This document shows positions 1 to 8,027 of a stretch of DNA of 64,000 nt, one piece after another. The position numbers were made by a program, and so were the translations under genes. Within the stretch, counting starts at the first letter, position 1, and every line of letters starts with the position of its first letter. A model generated the notes under the pieces. The model was not told the DNA's origin and ran no database searches. It was given only the letters and a program-made list of their open reading frames with translations. The stretch is from Silvanigrella aquatica. GTDB taxonomy: Bacteria; Bdellovibrionota_B; Oligoflexia; Silvanigrellales; Silvanigrellaceae. The stretch lies in assembly GCF_001907975.1 (NCBI RefSeq), contig NZ_CP017834.1, forward strand, positions 3,278,383-3,342,382, read 5' to 3'.

Positions 1-411
1 ATTCGCAACAGGATTGTTCATAGGATGGCGTGCATTGCCATCAATTTTTGTCGGACGCCCATCCGTACTTGTTACAAGAAGTCCTAAAACACTCCCTGCC
101 ACCTGAGCCGATGTAGAGTAAAACTTTGGCACCCCAGGGATCATATCTTCAGGGCGATGGCTTTCAGGATAAATATGTTCTTTAGGCCTTCTTATACAAC
201 CCGTGGCTGTCACACCTGCGAGTGCCATAGAAGCACCAATTATTCCTAAAAATTTTCGCCTTTGAACACCTGGACGCATTTCAAGTTCACTGGCTCCGTG
301 AGGAAACTCACGTGTTAATTTATTTAAAAAGCCAGGAGAATTTTCTAAATCTTCTATGCTGCGCCAATGTGTTTGTTTTTTTTGTTCATCATTGGAATTG
401 AACTTTGTCAT
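1..411 (-). CDS. actB: ActB, alternative complex III molybdopterin-oxidoreductase-like/Fe-S subunit (N-terminal part, runs off the left edge)
   Basis: The open frame of 137 codons starts at ATG 411 and leaves the window without a stop. It begins with a cytoplasmic stretch (HWRSIEDLENSPGF) and a late twin-arginine motif (QRRKFLG, Arg at about residues 51-52). A hydrophobic alanine/glycine run follows, as in the TAT-variant family fused to the molybdopterin oxidoreductase fold. In alternative complex III this subunit carries Fe-S clusters and passes quinol electrons to periplasmic carriers. It lies 68 bases after actA on the same strand, the canonical actAB order. Only the signal region and first domain strands are visible, so the Fe-S motifs cannot be checked. 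Confidence 0.85.
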   Translation of the reverse strand, partial: MTKFNSNDEQKKQTHWRSIEDLENSPGFLNKLTREFPHGASELEMRPGVQRRKFLGIIGASMALAGVTATGCIRRPKEHIYPESHRPEDMIPGVPKFYSTSAQVAGSVLGLLVTSTDGRPTKIDGNARHPMNNPVAN

Positions 412-479
412 GGTGCAAACTTTCCAATCAAAATTTGTTACTTTACGCACTCAAAAAAAGCGCTCGTTTATAAAATGTA

Positions 480-1130
480 CTAATAGTGACAAGCACCACA
501 AGCCTCAGGGCCTTGCTTTGGTCTGTCTTTATAATCTGGATCATTGTAAAGAAGGTAACCTTCTTTATGAGGATCATAAAGCATGTCCGTCAGCTTGCTT
601 TGCGGTCTAATATTTGGCGTTGTATTGCGGTGGCAATCAAGACACCATCCCATACTTAATGGACTCGCAAGACTGACTACTTCCATTTTATCCACACGGC
701 CATGACATGAAACACAACCAACCCCTGCAGTTAAGTGGGCGCTGTGATCAAAATGTGCGTGTCTTGGTAATTTATATACGTGAACCCACGGAATAGGTGT
801 GTTGTTCTTGTAACTTTCGTGCAGAAGTTTCAGTCGAGGACTGTCTTTCTTAACTTTATTGTGGCACCCCATACACGTTTCTGTAGCAGGCAAAGGAGCT
901 GTAGGAGCTTTTTCTATACCGCTATGACAATAGCGACAATCTATTCCCATTTGTCCCGCATGAAGCTGATGACTAAATGCAATGGGTTGTTCGGGTTCAT
1001 AACCTACCGCCAAAAATTTCGGCGAGAAATAATACCAAATTCCAGCAACGATAGCTATTACAAGTAAAGGAATACCTATGCCAAGAAATAAAGGAATTCG
1101 GTTCGTCCATTTTGGAAATATCGGTTCCAC
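480..1130 (-). CDS. actA: ActA, membrane-anchored pentaheme cytochrome c of alternative complex III
   Basis: The 216-residue protein has one N-terminal membrane helix (about residues 12-34) and five CxxCH heme motifs: CRYCH 65-69, CMGCH 86-90, CVSCH 139-143, CLDCH 163-167 and CGACH 211-215. Several additional His residues could serve as distal ligands. Five hemes behind one anchor is the ActA pattern. Its role is to take electrons from the Fe-S subunit and hand them to a soluble or oxidase-bound cytochrome c in the periplasm. The start is GTG, preceded by AGGTGG. A TTGACA promoter lies about 220 bases upstream. It is first in the act operon, with actB following, and ctaB (oxidase heme O synthesis) lies just upstream. 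Confidence 0.92.
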   Translation of the reverse strand: MEPIFPKWTNRIPLFLGIGIPLLVIAIVAGIWYYFSPKFLAVGYEPEQPIAFSHQLHAGQMGIDCRYCHSGIEKAPTAPLPATETCMGCHNKVKKDSPRLKLLHESYKNNTPIPWVHVYKLPRHAHFDHSAHLTAGVGCVSCHGRVDKMEVVSLASPLSMGWCLDCHRNTTPNIRPQSKLTDMLYDPHKEGYLLYNDPDYKDRPKQGPEACGACHY

Positions 1131-1450
1131 GGCACCACCTAAATTAAAGCAAAAGCTGAGTGATTATTAAAAAATCTAAAACTTTTTTCATTAACGTAAC
1201 AACATAAATACCTAATGCAAATTCAATAAACTGAACTCACAACAATATGATGTTGCGGGAGTGTTCTAACGGATCATAACAAGAGGAGCAAGACCCCAAT
1301 CCTAGATCATCAAAAACATTTTTCAAACTCATAATATATCAGTAAAATAAAATTTTCTCGCTCACATGATCGCATGTCAAGCATATAACAAAAAGTGTCA
1401 CGCAATCCAATTGAGATTAATTCTCATTTAGATTACAAAGCTCAATCATT
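1131..1450. other. 320-base intergenic region between actA and ctaB
   Basis: No gene above 60 codons lies here. It holds the predicted act promoter and, toward the ctaB end, a short inverted repeat TGAGATTAATTCTCA (1412-1426). That repeat could be an operator or the hairpin ending the ctaB transcript. A 31-codon open frame on the minus strand (1237-1332) with a CSSC motif lies in the act leader and has no good ribosome site; it is discussed as a weak finding. Confidence 0.5.
1352..1380 (-). promoter_or_regulatory. Predicted sigma-70 promoter of the act operon
   Basis: On the minus strand a perfect TTGACA (-35, 1375-1380) is followed after 17 bases by GAAAAT (-10, 1352-1357). It is the best promoter-like match between ctaB and actA and points toward actA. 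It implies a leader of more than 200 bases. Predicted by eye only. Confidence 0.55.
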
Positions 1451-2335
1451 TTACTTTCCAATCAGCATCCAAATAAATCTATCGGCAACGAGACCAAGAA
1501 CTAAGACTGGTAAGTAAACAAGTGATGCAAGAAAAAATTTCCTAGGCCAATTAGGTAACACATCTCTTTTTAAACCAATAATACTTAATCGTAAAAACCA
1601 AACCCCTAATATCACAGAAAAGCCAAGATATATCAATCCTCCAACCTGTAATGGAACAAGCAAGACACTTATTCCAATTAAGACAATAGTCCACAAAACA
1701 GCTTGAATTTTAGCGACATGATCACCCCGAATTGCAGAAACAACTTTAATACCTGCTTTTGTATAATCTTCTTTATGATATATCGCTATCGCAATAAAGT
1801 GCGGCATTTGCCAAGCAAATAAGACTCCAAATAAAACTAAACCTGGCAAATCAACTTTATTCGTAACAGCTGTCCATCCTAGCAAAGGGGGCATGGCTCC
1901 TGGAAATGCACCAATAACAAGTGCTAGAGGCGTTTTATATTTTAACGGTGTGTAAATTAAACTATATGCAAATATAGCAATAAATGCAAGGCTTGCTGTT
2001 AATATATTAACATAAATTGCCAGTAAAAAAATACTACTTACACCCAGAGCTGTTGCAAATATGACAGCATTGAAAACTTTTAACCGCCCCGTTGCCAAAG
2101 GACGATAGCGCGTGCGTCGCATTAATTTATCAGTTTTTCTTTCATAAATCATATTGAAAGTATTCGCTGAAGCCACAGATAATGAAGTTCCAAAAAGAGT
2201 CATTATAAAACTTAAAAAATCAATATTACCTGGAGCAAGAATGACACCACCAGCTGTCATTAAAATACAAAAAAATGAAATACGAGGTTTTGAAAGTTCT
2301 ATATAGTCTTGAAAAGTAGAATTTTTTTGAGACAT
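1451..2335 (-). CDS. ctaB: Protoheme IX farnesyltransferase (heme O synthase)
   Basis: A UbiA-superfamily integral membrane prenyltransferase of about 294 residues. It adds the farnesyl group to heme b to make heme O for terminal oxidases. The cytoplasmic substrate motif NMIYERKTDKLMRRTRYRPL matches the CyoE/CtaB signature, and about nine hydrophobic helices follow. An in-frame TTG lies at 2353, but ATG 2335 is the more usual start (MSQKNSTF). The start sits 22 bases after the upstream Cys-rich gene, so the two are probably co-transcribed. The nearby act operon and this enzyme both belong to aerobic electron transport. Confidence 0.93.
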   Translation of the reverse strand: MSQKNSTFQDYIELSKPRISFFCILMTAGGVILAPGNIDFLSFIMTLFGTSLSVASANTFNMIYERKTDKLMRRTRYRPLATGRLKVFNAVIFATALGVSSIFLLAIYVNILTASLAFIAIFAYSLIYTPLKYKTPLALVIGAFPGAMPPLLGWTAVTNKVDLPGLVLFGVLFAWQMPHFIAIAIYHKEDYTKAGIKVVSAIRGDHVAKIQAVLWTIVLIGISVLLVPLQVGGLIYLGFSVILGVWFLRLSIIGLKRDVLPNWPRKFFLASLVYLPVLVLGLVADRFIWMLIGK

Positions 2336-2357
2336 TGTAATTTTAATTTCCAAAAAT

Positions 2358-2837
2358 CTAATGCGTTTTTTGCGCTGTTACTTTAGTAGCCGATTTACAA
2401 TATTCAGCGACAGTTTGCCAGACATCACCACAAGCTTTTTTTAGTGGTTTTAATTTTTTATCTTTCATATAAGCAGTGCATTGTTTTGCACCAAAATTAT
2501 AACCATAAATTTCGTTTCCAAATTGCGAGCATTGTGCTGTTTTATCCGAGTTTGCTAAACATACCTTGATCATTCTTGATACCGTTGTATCACATAATTC
2601 GGACATGACGTCACATTTCGAAAACCATTCCATTGTCCTATCTGCACAACCAAATATAGTAAGCGATGAAGATTCTTCTTGAATTTTAGCAAGTGACGAA
2701 GTGATTTCTTTTGATGAGTTTTCATAACTTCTAAATACAACCCAACCAATAATTATGGAAAGTGCAAATAGAGCGATTACAACTGGAATACCCAAATCAC
2801 CTTTACGTCTAAATGCTTCACTATCTTCATTTTGCAT
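2358..2837 (-). CDS. Hypothetical membrane-anchored cysteine-rich protein
   Basis: I do not recognise the family. From ATG 2837 (SD AGGAAGTGG) it is about 159 residues: a short hydrophilic N-terminus, one transmembrane helix (GIPVVIALFALSIIIGWVVF), then a domain with eight cysteines at irregular spacing. A GTG at 2912 would add 25 residues but lacks a clear ribosome site. An even number of Cys outside the membrane suggests disulfides in the periplasm. Because it directly precedes ctaB, a role in cytochrome or oxidase maturation is possible, but that rests on context alone. Confidence 0.75.
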   Translation of the reverse strand: MQNEDSEAFRRKGDLGIPVVIALFALSIIIGWVVFRSYENSSKEITSSLAKIQEESSSLTIFGCADRTMEWFSKCDVMSELCDTTVSRMIKVCLANSDKTAQCSQFGNEIYGYNFGAKQCTAYMKDKKLKPLKKACGDVWQTVAEYCKSATKVTAQKTH

Positions 2838-2994
2838 GATACCACTTCCTGATTTAAATTTATGGGAGCTATTAAAAAAAGATATTTCCTCATTTTGTGG
2901 CTCAACTGCCACACATGTGAGACTTAGCCTATCCTCTAGACAATTTCCAGAAGCAGGCGAATGCTTTTTTATATTCTGAGCGACTTTATTTGTT

Positions 2995-3648
2995 TTATAT
3001 CAAGATAAGCAAATCTTTGGGAGAGTTAACAGTTATTTGCGGAGCGAGAGAACCTGGCTCTGAGTTATAACCCCAAGAACACCAAACGGTCGTTGCCTGA
3101 AAAGCATGTCCTGCCTGAATGTCGCCAGCACTATCACCAATCATAAAAGCTTTATTTTTGGAAAAAGAAAAACCGTGCTGTTCCGCAACAATTTTAAGCG
3201 GCATCGGACTTGGTTTCATTTCAGAGCAACTGTCGCCACCCATAACGTCGGTAATGTACTTAGCAAGATCTAACTTCTTTAAAAGCTCTCTAGAATGTTT
3301 TTCAGGTTTATTTGTTATAACAAAGACCTTATTTTCTTTAGAAAGTTCCTTTAAAGTATTTGGAATTTCATCATAGCATTTAGATAATATACAGATATTT
3401 TCAAAATAATATTGCTCGTAATAATTTTTTAAATTTTCATATTTTAATTTATAATTCATATTGTCAGATAAATAATCATCAAAACAATTTTCATATAATT
3501 CATGCATGCCTTTATTGACATATTTTTTCAAATCTTTGGTATCTCTGAGCGGCAATTCCAATTTTTCTCTTACAGCGTTTACAGCATTCGCCATATCATC
3601 ACGTGAATCTTCAAGAGTTCCATCTAAATCAAAGAAAAAAAAGTTCAT
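2995..3648 (-). CDS. HAD-family hydrolase, phosphoglycolate-phosphatase-like
   Basis: 217 residues with the HAD motifs in order. Motif I is DLDGTLEDS at the N-terminus (nucleophile Asp and acid Asp). An alpha-helical cap follows at about residues 15-80, then motif II (ITNKPEKH, Thr) and motif IV (GDSAGDIQAG). The helical cap and length fit the Gph/PGP subgroup. The substrate cannot be told from sequence; candidates are phosphoglycolate or other small phosphoesters. The gene begins 6 bases after the cupin gene, so the two are likely co-expressed. Confidence 0.85.
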   Translation of the reverse strand: MNFFFFDLDGTLEDSRDDMANAVNAVREKLELPLRDTKDLKKYVNKGMHELYENCFDDYLSDNMNYKLKYENLKNYYEQYYFENICILSKCYDEIPNTLKELSKENKVFVITNKPEKHSRELLKKLDLAKYITDVMGGDSCSEMKPSPMPLKIVAEQHGFSFSKNKAFMIGDSAGDIQAGHAFQATTVWCSWGYNSEPGSLAPQITVNSPKDLLILI

Positions 3649-3654
3649 ATTACT

Positions 3655-4056
3655 TTATACCTTATTTTTTTGAAGATCTTCAACGCTGCCTTTAGCATCA
3701 CTGTATTCTGTTACTTTACGCTCTCCAGAACGACTTCCTTTAAAAGCCGTAAATGGTTTTGAATTATGAATTGAAACATGATGAGGAATGCCAGGCGGTA
3801 TCACTAAAATATCGCCAGATTCTAATGTAATAGGAAATTCATCAAAATGAAATGTGATGCATCCCGAAACAGCGGCTCTAATTTCTTCGTAATCATGTCC
3901 ATGACGACTGCGATCAAACCAAGGAGGACATGTCTGTAAATCGTAGGCTTTAAACCCCAGTGACTCTAATTGCTGTTTCATTAATTCTTCAGTGGGATCA
4001 ACTTTTAAAGACCATTTATAAATAACAATTCCGTTGGGAAGCTTATAATGATTCAT
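3655..4056 (-). CDS. Single-domain cupin (acireductone-dioxygenase-like metal site)
   Basis: 133 residues. A HGHDYEE block (His-x-His-x3-Glu) is followed about 38 residues later by the second cupin motif ending PPGIPHHV. This gives the 3-His/1-Glu metal site typical of metal-binding cupins. The spacing resembles acireductone dioxygenase, but no other methionine-salvage gene is recognisable nearby, so that function is not claimed. AAGGAA precedes ATG 4056. It lies between glyoxalase II and a HAD phosphatase on the same strand, which suggests handling of small metabolites. Confidence 0.8.
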   Translation of the reverse strand: MNHYKLPNGIVIYKWSLKVDPTEELMKQQLESLGFKAYDLQTCPPWFDRSRHGHDYEEIRAAVSGCITFHFDEFPITLESGDILVIPPGIPHHVSIHNSKPFTAFKGSRSGERKVTEYSDAKGSVEDLQKNKV

Positions 4057-4086
4057 TAAAACATTCCTTATATAATAAAAAAATAG

Positions 4087-4878
4087 TTAAATAGGTGATG
4101 TCACCTTTGGAGGATTGTCTCGATACTTCCTGACATAAGAAAACACTTCAAAATCAGTTGATAAATTTAACTTCGCTTTTAATTCAGGATCATCCCATCG
4201 CAAAAAACTACTGATTTCTTTTTCACTTTTTAATGAAAAGGGAACTGTAAATTGATTTTTTTTACGCGCTTCAATAGCTTCATTTAGTTTAGTTGTAATA
4301 GCTAAATTATCTGGTTCTAATTTATTTAATATTAAATAATTTTCCACGGTATATTCGTGCGCACACCATATTAATGTTTCATTCGGCAAAAAATCTCTTA
4401 AAAACTTCAATGAGGCAAACATTTGTTGCATGGTGCCTTCAAATAATTTACCGCACCCACCAGAAAAAAGAGTGTCCCCAACAAAAAGATGGTGTTCCCC
4501 ATTTTTCAAGGGAAAATAATAACAAATATGCCCAACAGTATGTCCTGGAACAAAAAATACAGTTGCTGTTTCTGCGGCAAATGCAACAAGATCACCTTGT
4601 TTTAAATAGTGAGTTTGTCCTGGAATGCGCTCTGCATCATTGATGCCACCATACACTTCTACATTGGGAAAAGCACGAGAAAGTTCTTTATTACCAGACA
4701 CATGATCAAAATGATGATGAGTATTAAAAATTTTAGTTAATTTTAATTTATTTGATTTTAAAAATTTTAAGACAGGCTCTGCCAAAGCAGGATCAACTAC
4801 AGCTGCTTCCTGTTTTAATTCATCAATTAATATAAAAATATAATTGTCGTTTAAAACAGGAAGCATGCGTATTTCCAT
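4087..4878 (-). CDS. gloB: Hydroxyacylglutathione hydrolase (glyoxalase II)
   Basis: 263-residue metallo-beta-lactamase-fold thioesterase. The binuclear metal motif is THHHFDHVSG (usual form THHHWDH), with further ligands in PGHTVGHICYY, FVGDTLFSGGCGKLFEG and CAHEYT. The C-terminal region holds the substrate-binding helices. It hydrolyses S-D-lactoylglutathione to D-lactate and glutathione in methylglyoxal detoxification. It starts 4 bases after the tex stop on the same strand. Length and motifs are normal for GloB. Confidence 0.92.
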   Translation of the reverse strand: MEIRMLPVLNDNYIFILIDELKQEAAVVDPALAEPVLKFLKSNKLKLTKIFNTHHHFDHVSGNKELSRAFPNVEVYGGINDAERIPGQTHYLKQGDLVAFAAETATVFFVPGHTVGHICYYFPLKNGEHHLFVGDTLFSGGCGKLFEGTMQQMFASLKFLRDFLPNETLIWCAHEYTVENYLILNKLEPDNLAITTKLNEAIEARKKNQFTVPFSLKSEKEISSFLRWDDPELKAKLNLSTDFEVFSYVRKYRDNPPKVTSPI

Positions 4879-4882
4879 AAAA

Positions 4883-7306
4883 TTATACTCTATTTGTATT
4901 AAACTTATTAATTAAATCGGATAAACTTGCAGGTTTTTCAGATTCTTTATTTTCGTTTCTTACATTTTTTGTATTTGGCCTTCTATTTGCATTAGCTGTA
5001 GAATAATTTTGATTTCTATTTTCTTGATTATTCTTATTATAATTTTGGCGCTGATTTTGGCCGCTGCTCGCCCCATATCTATTTTGCTGATTTGAAGAAA
5101 CCGATGGCGTTGGATTTTCTTCGCAAGCACGTTTTGAAAGAGAAATTCTTTTTCTTTCTTTGTCTAAGCCAATAACTTTAACTTTAACTTGCTGACCAAC
5201 ACTAATTGCTTGCGATAAATCTTTAATAAATTGATTTGACAATTCAGAAATATGAATAAGACCATCTTGGTGAACACCAATATCAACAAAGGCACCAAAA
5301 TTTGTTACATTTGTAACTGTACCTGTAATAATTTGACCTTCCTTTAAATGACCAAAATCTCTGACTTCACGATTGTATGTTTGCTTAGCGCCATCTTCAC
5401 GAGGGTCACGACCTGGCTTTAAGAGCTCTTTAATAATATCTTGTATCGTTGGCAAACCAAATTCTTCTGTCACATAATTTTCAAGTTTTATTTTATCAAT
5501 ATTTTCTTTATTACCCACTAAACTCGCAATAGGTAAAGATAAATCAGATGCCATTTTTTCAATTATAGAATAGGACTCAGGATGCACAGCTGTGTTGTCA
5601 AGAGGATTTGAACTTTCGGGAATTCTTAAGAAACCAGCTGATTGCTCAAATATTTTTGCGCCAAATCCCATAACTTCATACAAGCTTTTTCTATCCTTAA
5701 ATTCACCACAAGCATCTCTATGTCTCACGATACCTTTCGCTAAACTATTACCAATACCGGCAACATACGATAATAGACTTGGGCTCGCCGTATTTAAATT
5801 GACTCCCACATAGTTCACACAACTTTCAACAACGTCACCAAGTTGTTTTTTTAGTCTGCTTTGGTTCACATCATGCTGATATTGTCCGACACCAATGCTT
5901 TTAGGATCTATTTTTACAAGCTCAGCAAGAGGATCTTGTAAACGACGTGCAATGCTAACAGCACCACGATAAGTAATATCCAAATTAGGAAATTCTTCAC
6001 GAGCAATATCACTTGCAGAATAAACACTAGCTCCCGCTTCATTTACAATAACAATACGCGGTTTTTTTCCTTGTATAGATTCCAGTACTTTTTCAATAAA
6101 GGCTTCCATTTCACGACCTGCAGTGCCATTGCCGATAGAAATGAGCTCAACTTGAAACTGTGAAATAAAATTTAAAAGCGTTTCTGCTGCTGATTTATTT
6201 TTAGGTTTATCAAAATCATCATCATGTTGTGGATAAATTGTTGCATAATTTAATAATTTGCCCGTTTGATCAACAACAACAAGTTTGCTTCCTGTTCTTA
6301 ATCCGGGATCCACGCCAAGTACAATTCTTTTTGGTATAGGCGGCAAAAGTAACAAATTTCTTAGATTTTTACCAAACACAGAAATCGCTTCTTCTTCAGC
6401 ACCTGTTTTTGTTTCTAATCTAAGCTCTGTTTCAATGCTTGGCGAAACGAGTCTATTGTAACTTTCTGAAATACATTCCGATAAAAAGTTTTTTACAATA
6501 TCAGATGCTGTATTTTTAATTACGTGACTTGAAATAAGAGATAATGGAATTTGCTCATCAAATTCAAAAGAAACTTTTAAAACTTCTTCTTTTTCACCAC
6601 GTCTTAAAGCCATTAAACGATGCGCTGCTATTGTTTTAACAGGCTCTAAAAAACTATAATAATTATTATATTTTGTTTTTTTATCTTTATATTCTTCTCT
6701 TACTTCTGCCTTAAAACTTGCATTTTCAAACATCCAATGGCGAACTTCTTTTCTCATTTCTGCAATTTCAGAAATTTGTTCGGCAATAAAGTCTTTTGCA
6801 CCTTGAATAACTAATTCTAAATTTTTAAGTTCTTCATGTGTTCCAATATAGGAACTAAATAAAGTTGCTAAATCAACAAGAGAAGATTCTTGTTTTAAAA
6901 CTTCAAATGCTAATGGTGCTAACCCACGCTCCATTGCAATTTGACCACGTGTACGTTTTTTAGGTTTGAACGGAAGGTAAAGATCTTCGAGCTCAGATTT
7001 TACTTTACAGGCAACAATTTTCGCCTGTAATTCTGGCGTTAATTTATTTTGCTCTGTAATAGAACGAATTATAGCCTCTTTCCTTTCATTTAAAGAAAAG
7101 ATATATTCGTACTTATCGACTATATTTCTAATTTGTACTTCATCTAAACCACCTGTTACTTCTTTTCGGTAACGTGCAATAAATGGTATTGTACAATCAT
7201 CAAGTATAAGATTAAGAGTATTTTCAACCTGATTCTTATTAATATTCAAATCATTTGAAATATCAGATATCATTTCTTGAGTGAGGATAATTTCTTTTAT
7301 AGCCAT
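4883..7306 (-). CDS. tex: Tex-family RNA-binding transcription accessory protein
   Basis: About 807 residues from ATG 7306 (MAIKEIILTQ); the frame runs on upstream, but that segment does not look like Tex. Domains in order: N-terminal Tex helical repeat, YqgF/RNase H-like domain near residue 330 (VLGVDPGLRTGS), helix-hairpin-helix region (VAGIGNSLAKGIV), and an S1 RNA-binding domain at about 650-720 (GTVTNVTNFGAFVDIG). It ends in an Asn/Gln-rich low-complexity tail of roughly 70 residues. Tex acts in the cytoplasm on transcription and RNA. No strong SD is visible. A terminator separates it from ndk. Confidence 0.95.
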   Translation of the reverse strand: MAIKEIILTQEMISDISNDLNINKNQVENTLNLILDDCTIPFIARYRKEVTGGLDEVQIRNIVDKYEYIFSLNERKEAIIRSITEQNKLTPELQAKIVACKVKSELEDLYLPFKPKKRTRGQIAMERGLAPLAFEVLKQESSLVDLATLFSSYIGTHEELKNLELVIQGAKDFIAEQISEIAEMRKEVRHWMFENASFKAEVREEYKDKKTKYNNYYSFLEPVKTIAAHRLMALRRGEKEEVLKVSFEFDEQIPLSLISSHVIKNTASDIVKNFLSECISESYNRLVSPSIETELRLETKTGAEEEAISVFGKNLRNLLLLPPIPKRIVLGVDPGLRTGSKLVVVDQTGKLLNYATIYPQHDDDFDKPKNKSAAETLLNFISQFQVELISIGNGTAGREMEAFIEKVLESIQGKKPRIVIVNEAGASVYSASDIAREEFPNLDITYRGAVSIARRLQDPLAELVKIDPKSIGVGQYQHDVNQSRLKKQLGDVVESCVNYVGVNLNTASPSLLSYVAGIGNSLAKGIVRHRDACGEFKDRKSLYEVMGFGAKIFEQSAGFLRIPESSNPLDNTAVHPESYSIIEKMASDLSLPIASLVGNKENIDKIKLENYVTEEFGLPTIQDIIKELLKPGRDPREDGAKQTYNREVRDFGHLKEGQIITGTVTNVTNFGAFVDIGVHQDGLIHISELSNQFIKDLSQAISVGQQVKVKVIGLDKERKRISLSKRACEENPTPSVSSNQQNRYGASSGQNQRQNYNKNNQENRNQNYSTANANRRPNTKNVRNENKESEKPASLSDLINKFNTNRV

Positions 7307-7402
7307 AATAGTTACTCGCAAATAAATGTAGCCAGAAGAACAAAACTTTCCTTGATCAAGGAAAGTAAAACGCACGACGGATACTATACACTCTTTTTAA
7401 AC

Positions 7403-7428
7403 AAAAAAAACCGCAAATGCGGTTTTTT
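7403..7428 (-). terminator. Rho-independent terminator after ndk
   Basis: CCGCAAATGCGG forms a GC stem extended by A/T pairs, with a T run on each side, so it can act on both strands. It lies between the ndk stop (7456) and the tex start (7306). Confidence 0.8.
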
Positions 7429-7455
7429 AAACTACGATAATTTATTTATTTTAAA

Positions 7456-7881
7456 TTATTTTGCAGCGTTTACAAGCTCTGTTCCTGAAAAGAAGTAAGC
7501 AACTTCAATAGAGGCATTTTCAAGAGAGTCAGAACCATGAACAGTATTTTCACCAATACTAAGACCAAATTCAGCGCGGATTGTTCCTTTATCTGCTTTT
7601 GCAGGATCGGTTGCACCCATGAGTTCTCTATAAGCAGCAACGGCATTTTTGCCTTCAAGAACGGAAACAACAACGGGACCTGAAGTCATATATTCGCACA
7701 ATTCGCCAAAAAAAGGACGAGCTGAGTGAACAGCATAAAATTGCTCCGCTTCGCGGCGGGACATATGAATCATTTTAGTAGAAACAACCTTTAAATCTGC
7801 GCCTTCAATTTTAGAAAGAATTTTTCCAATAAGATTTCTTTTAACTCCGTCTGGCTTGATGATAGAGAACGTTCTTTCCAT
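7456..7881 (-). CDS. ndk: Nucleoside diphosphate kinase
   Basis: 141 residues covering the full family length. It has [16 protein letters not shown] at the N-terminus and the catalytic histidine in [12 protein letters not shown] near the C-terminus. The enzyme transfers gamma-phosphate between NTPs and NDPs through phosphohistidine. It is monocistronic by context, with its own terminator downstream and a gap of about 146 bases upstream. AAAGAGGTATTTT precedes ATG 7881. Confidence 0.97.
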   Translation of the reverse strand: MERTFSIIKPDGVKRNLIGKILSKIEGADLKVVSTKMIHMSRREAEQFYAVHSARPFFGELCEYMTSGPVVVSVLEGKNAVAAYRELMGATDPAKADKGTIRAEFGLSIGENTVHGSDSLENASIEVAYFFSGTELVNAAK

Positions 7882-8027
7882 AGTAAAATACCTCTTTGTA
7901 GATAAAACAAAAAAACCAAAGATAAATAAACCAGTGGGAGGCTATTTAAAAAAGGGGTGAAATGTCAATAGGAATTCTGCTAAAATAGGGTTCTGAGACA
8001 AATTAACTAGTCAAAATAAAGAAGTTC

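Noticed and set aside
2755..2979. Plus-strand frame of 74 codons
   Set aside because: Lies opposite the Cys-rich gene and has no ribosome site; a shadow frame. The same applies to other opposite-strand frames within tex, dnaJ, cysS and lpxC.
3655..4056. Acireductone dioxygenase and methionine salvage with the adjacent HAD gene
   Set aside because: The HAD protein has Gph-type motifs rather than MtnC/MtnX features, and no other salvage gene is present.
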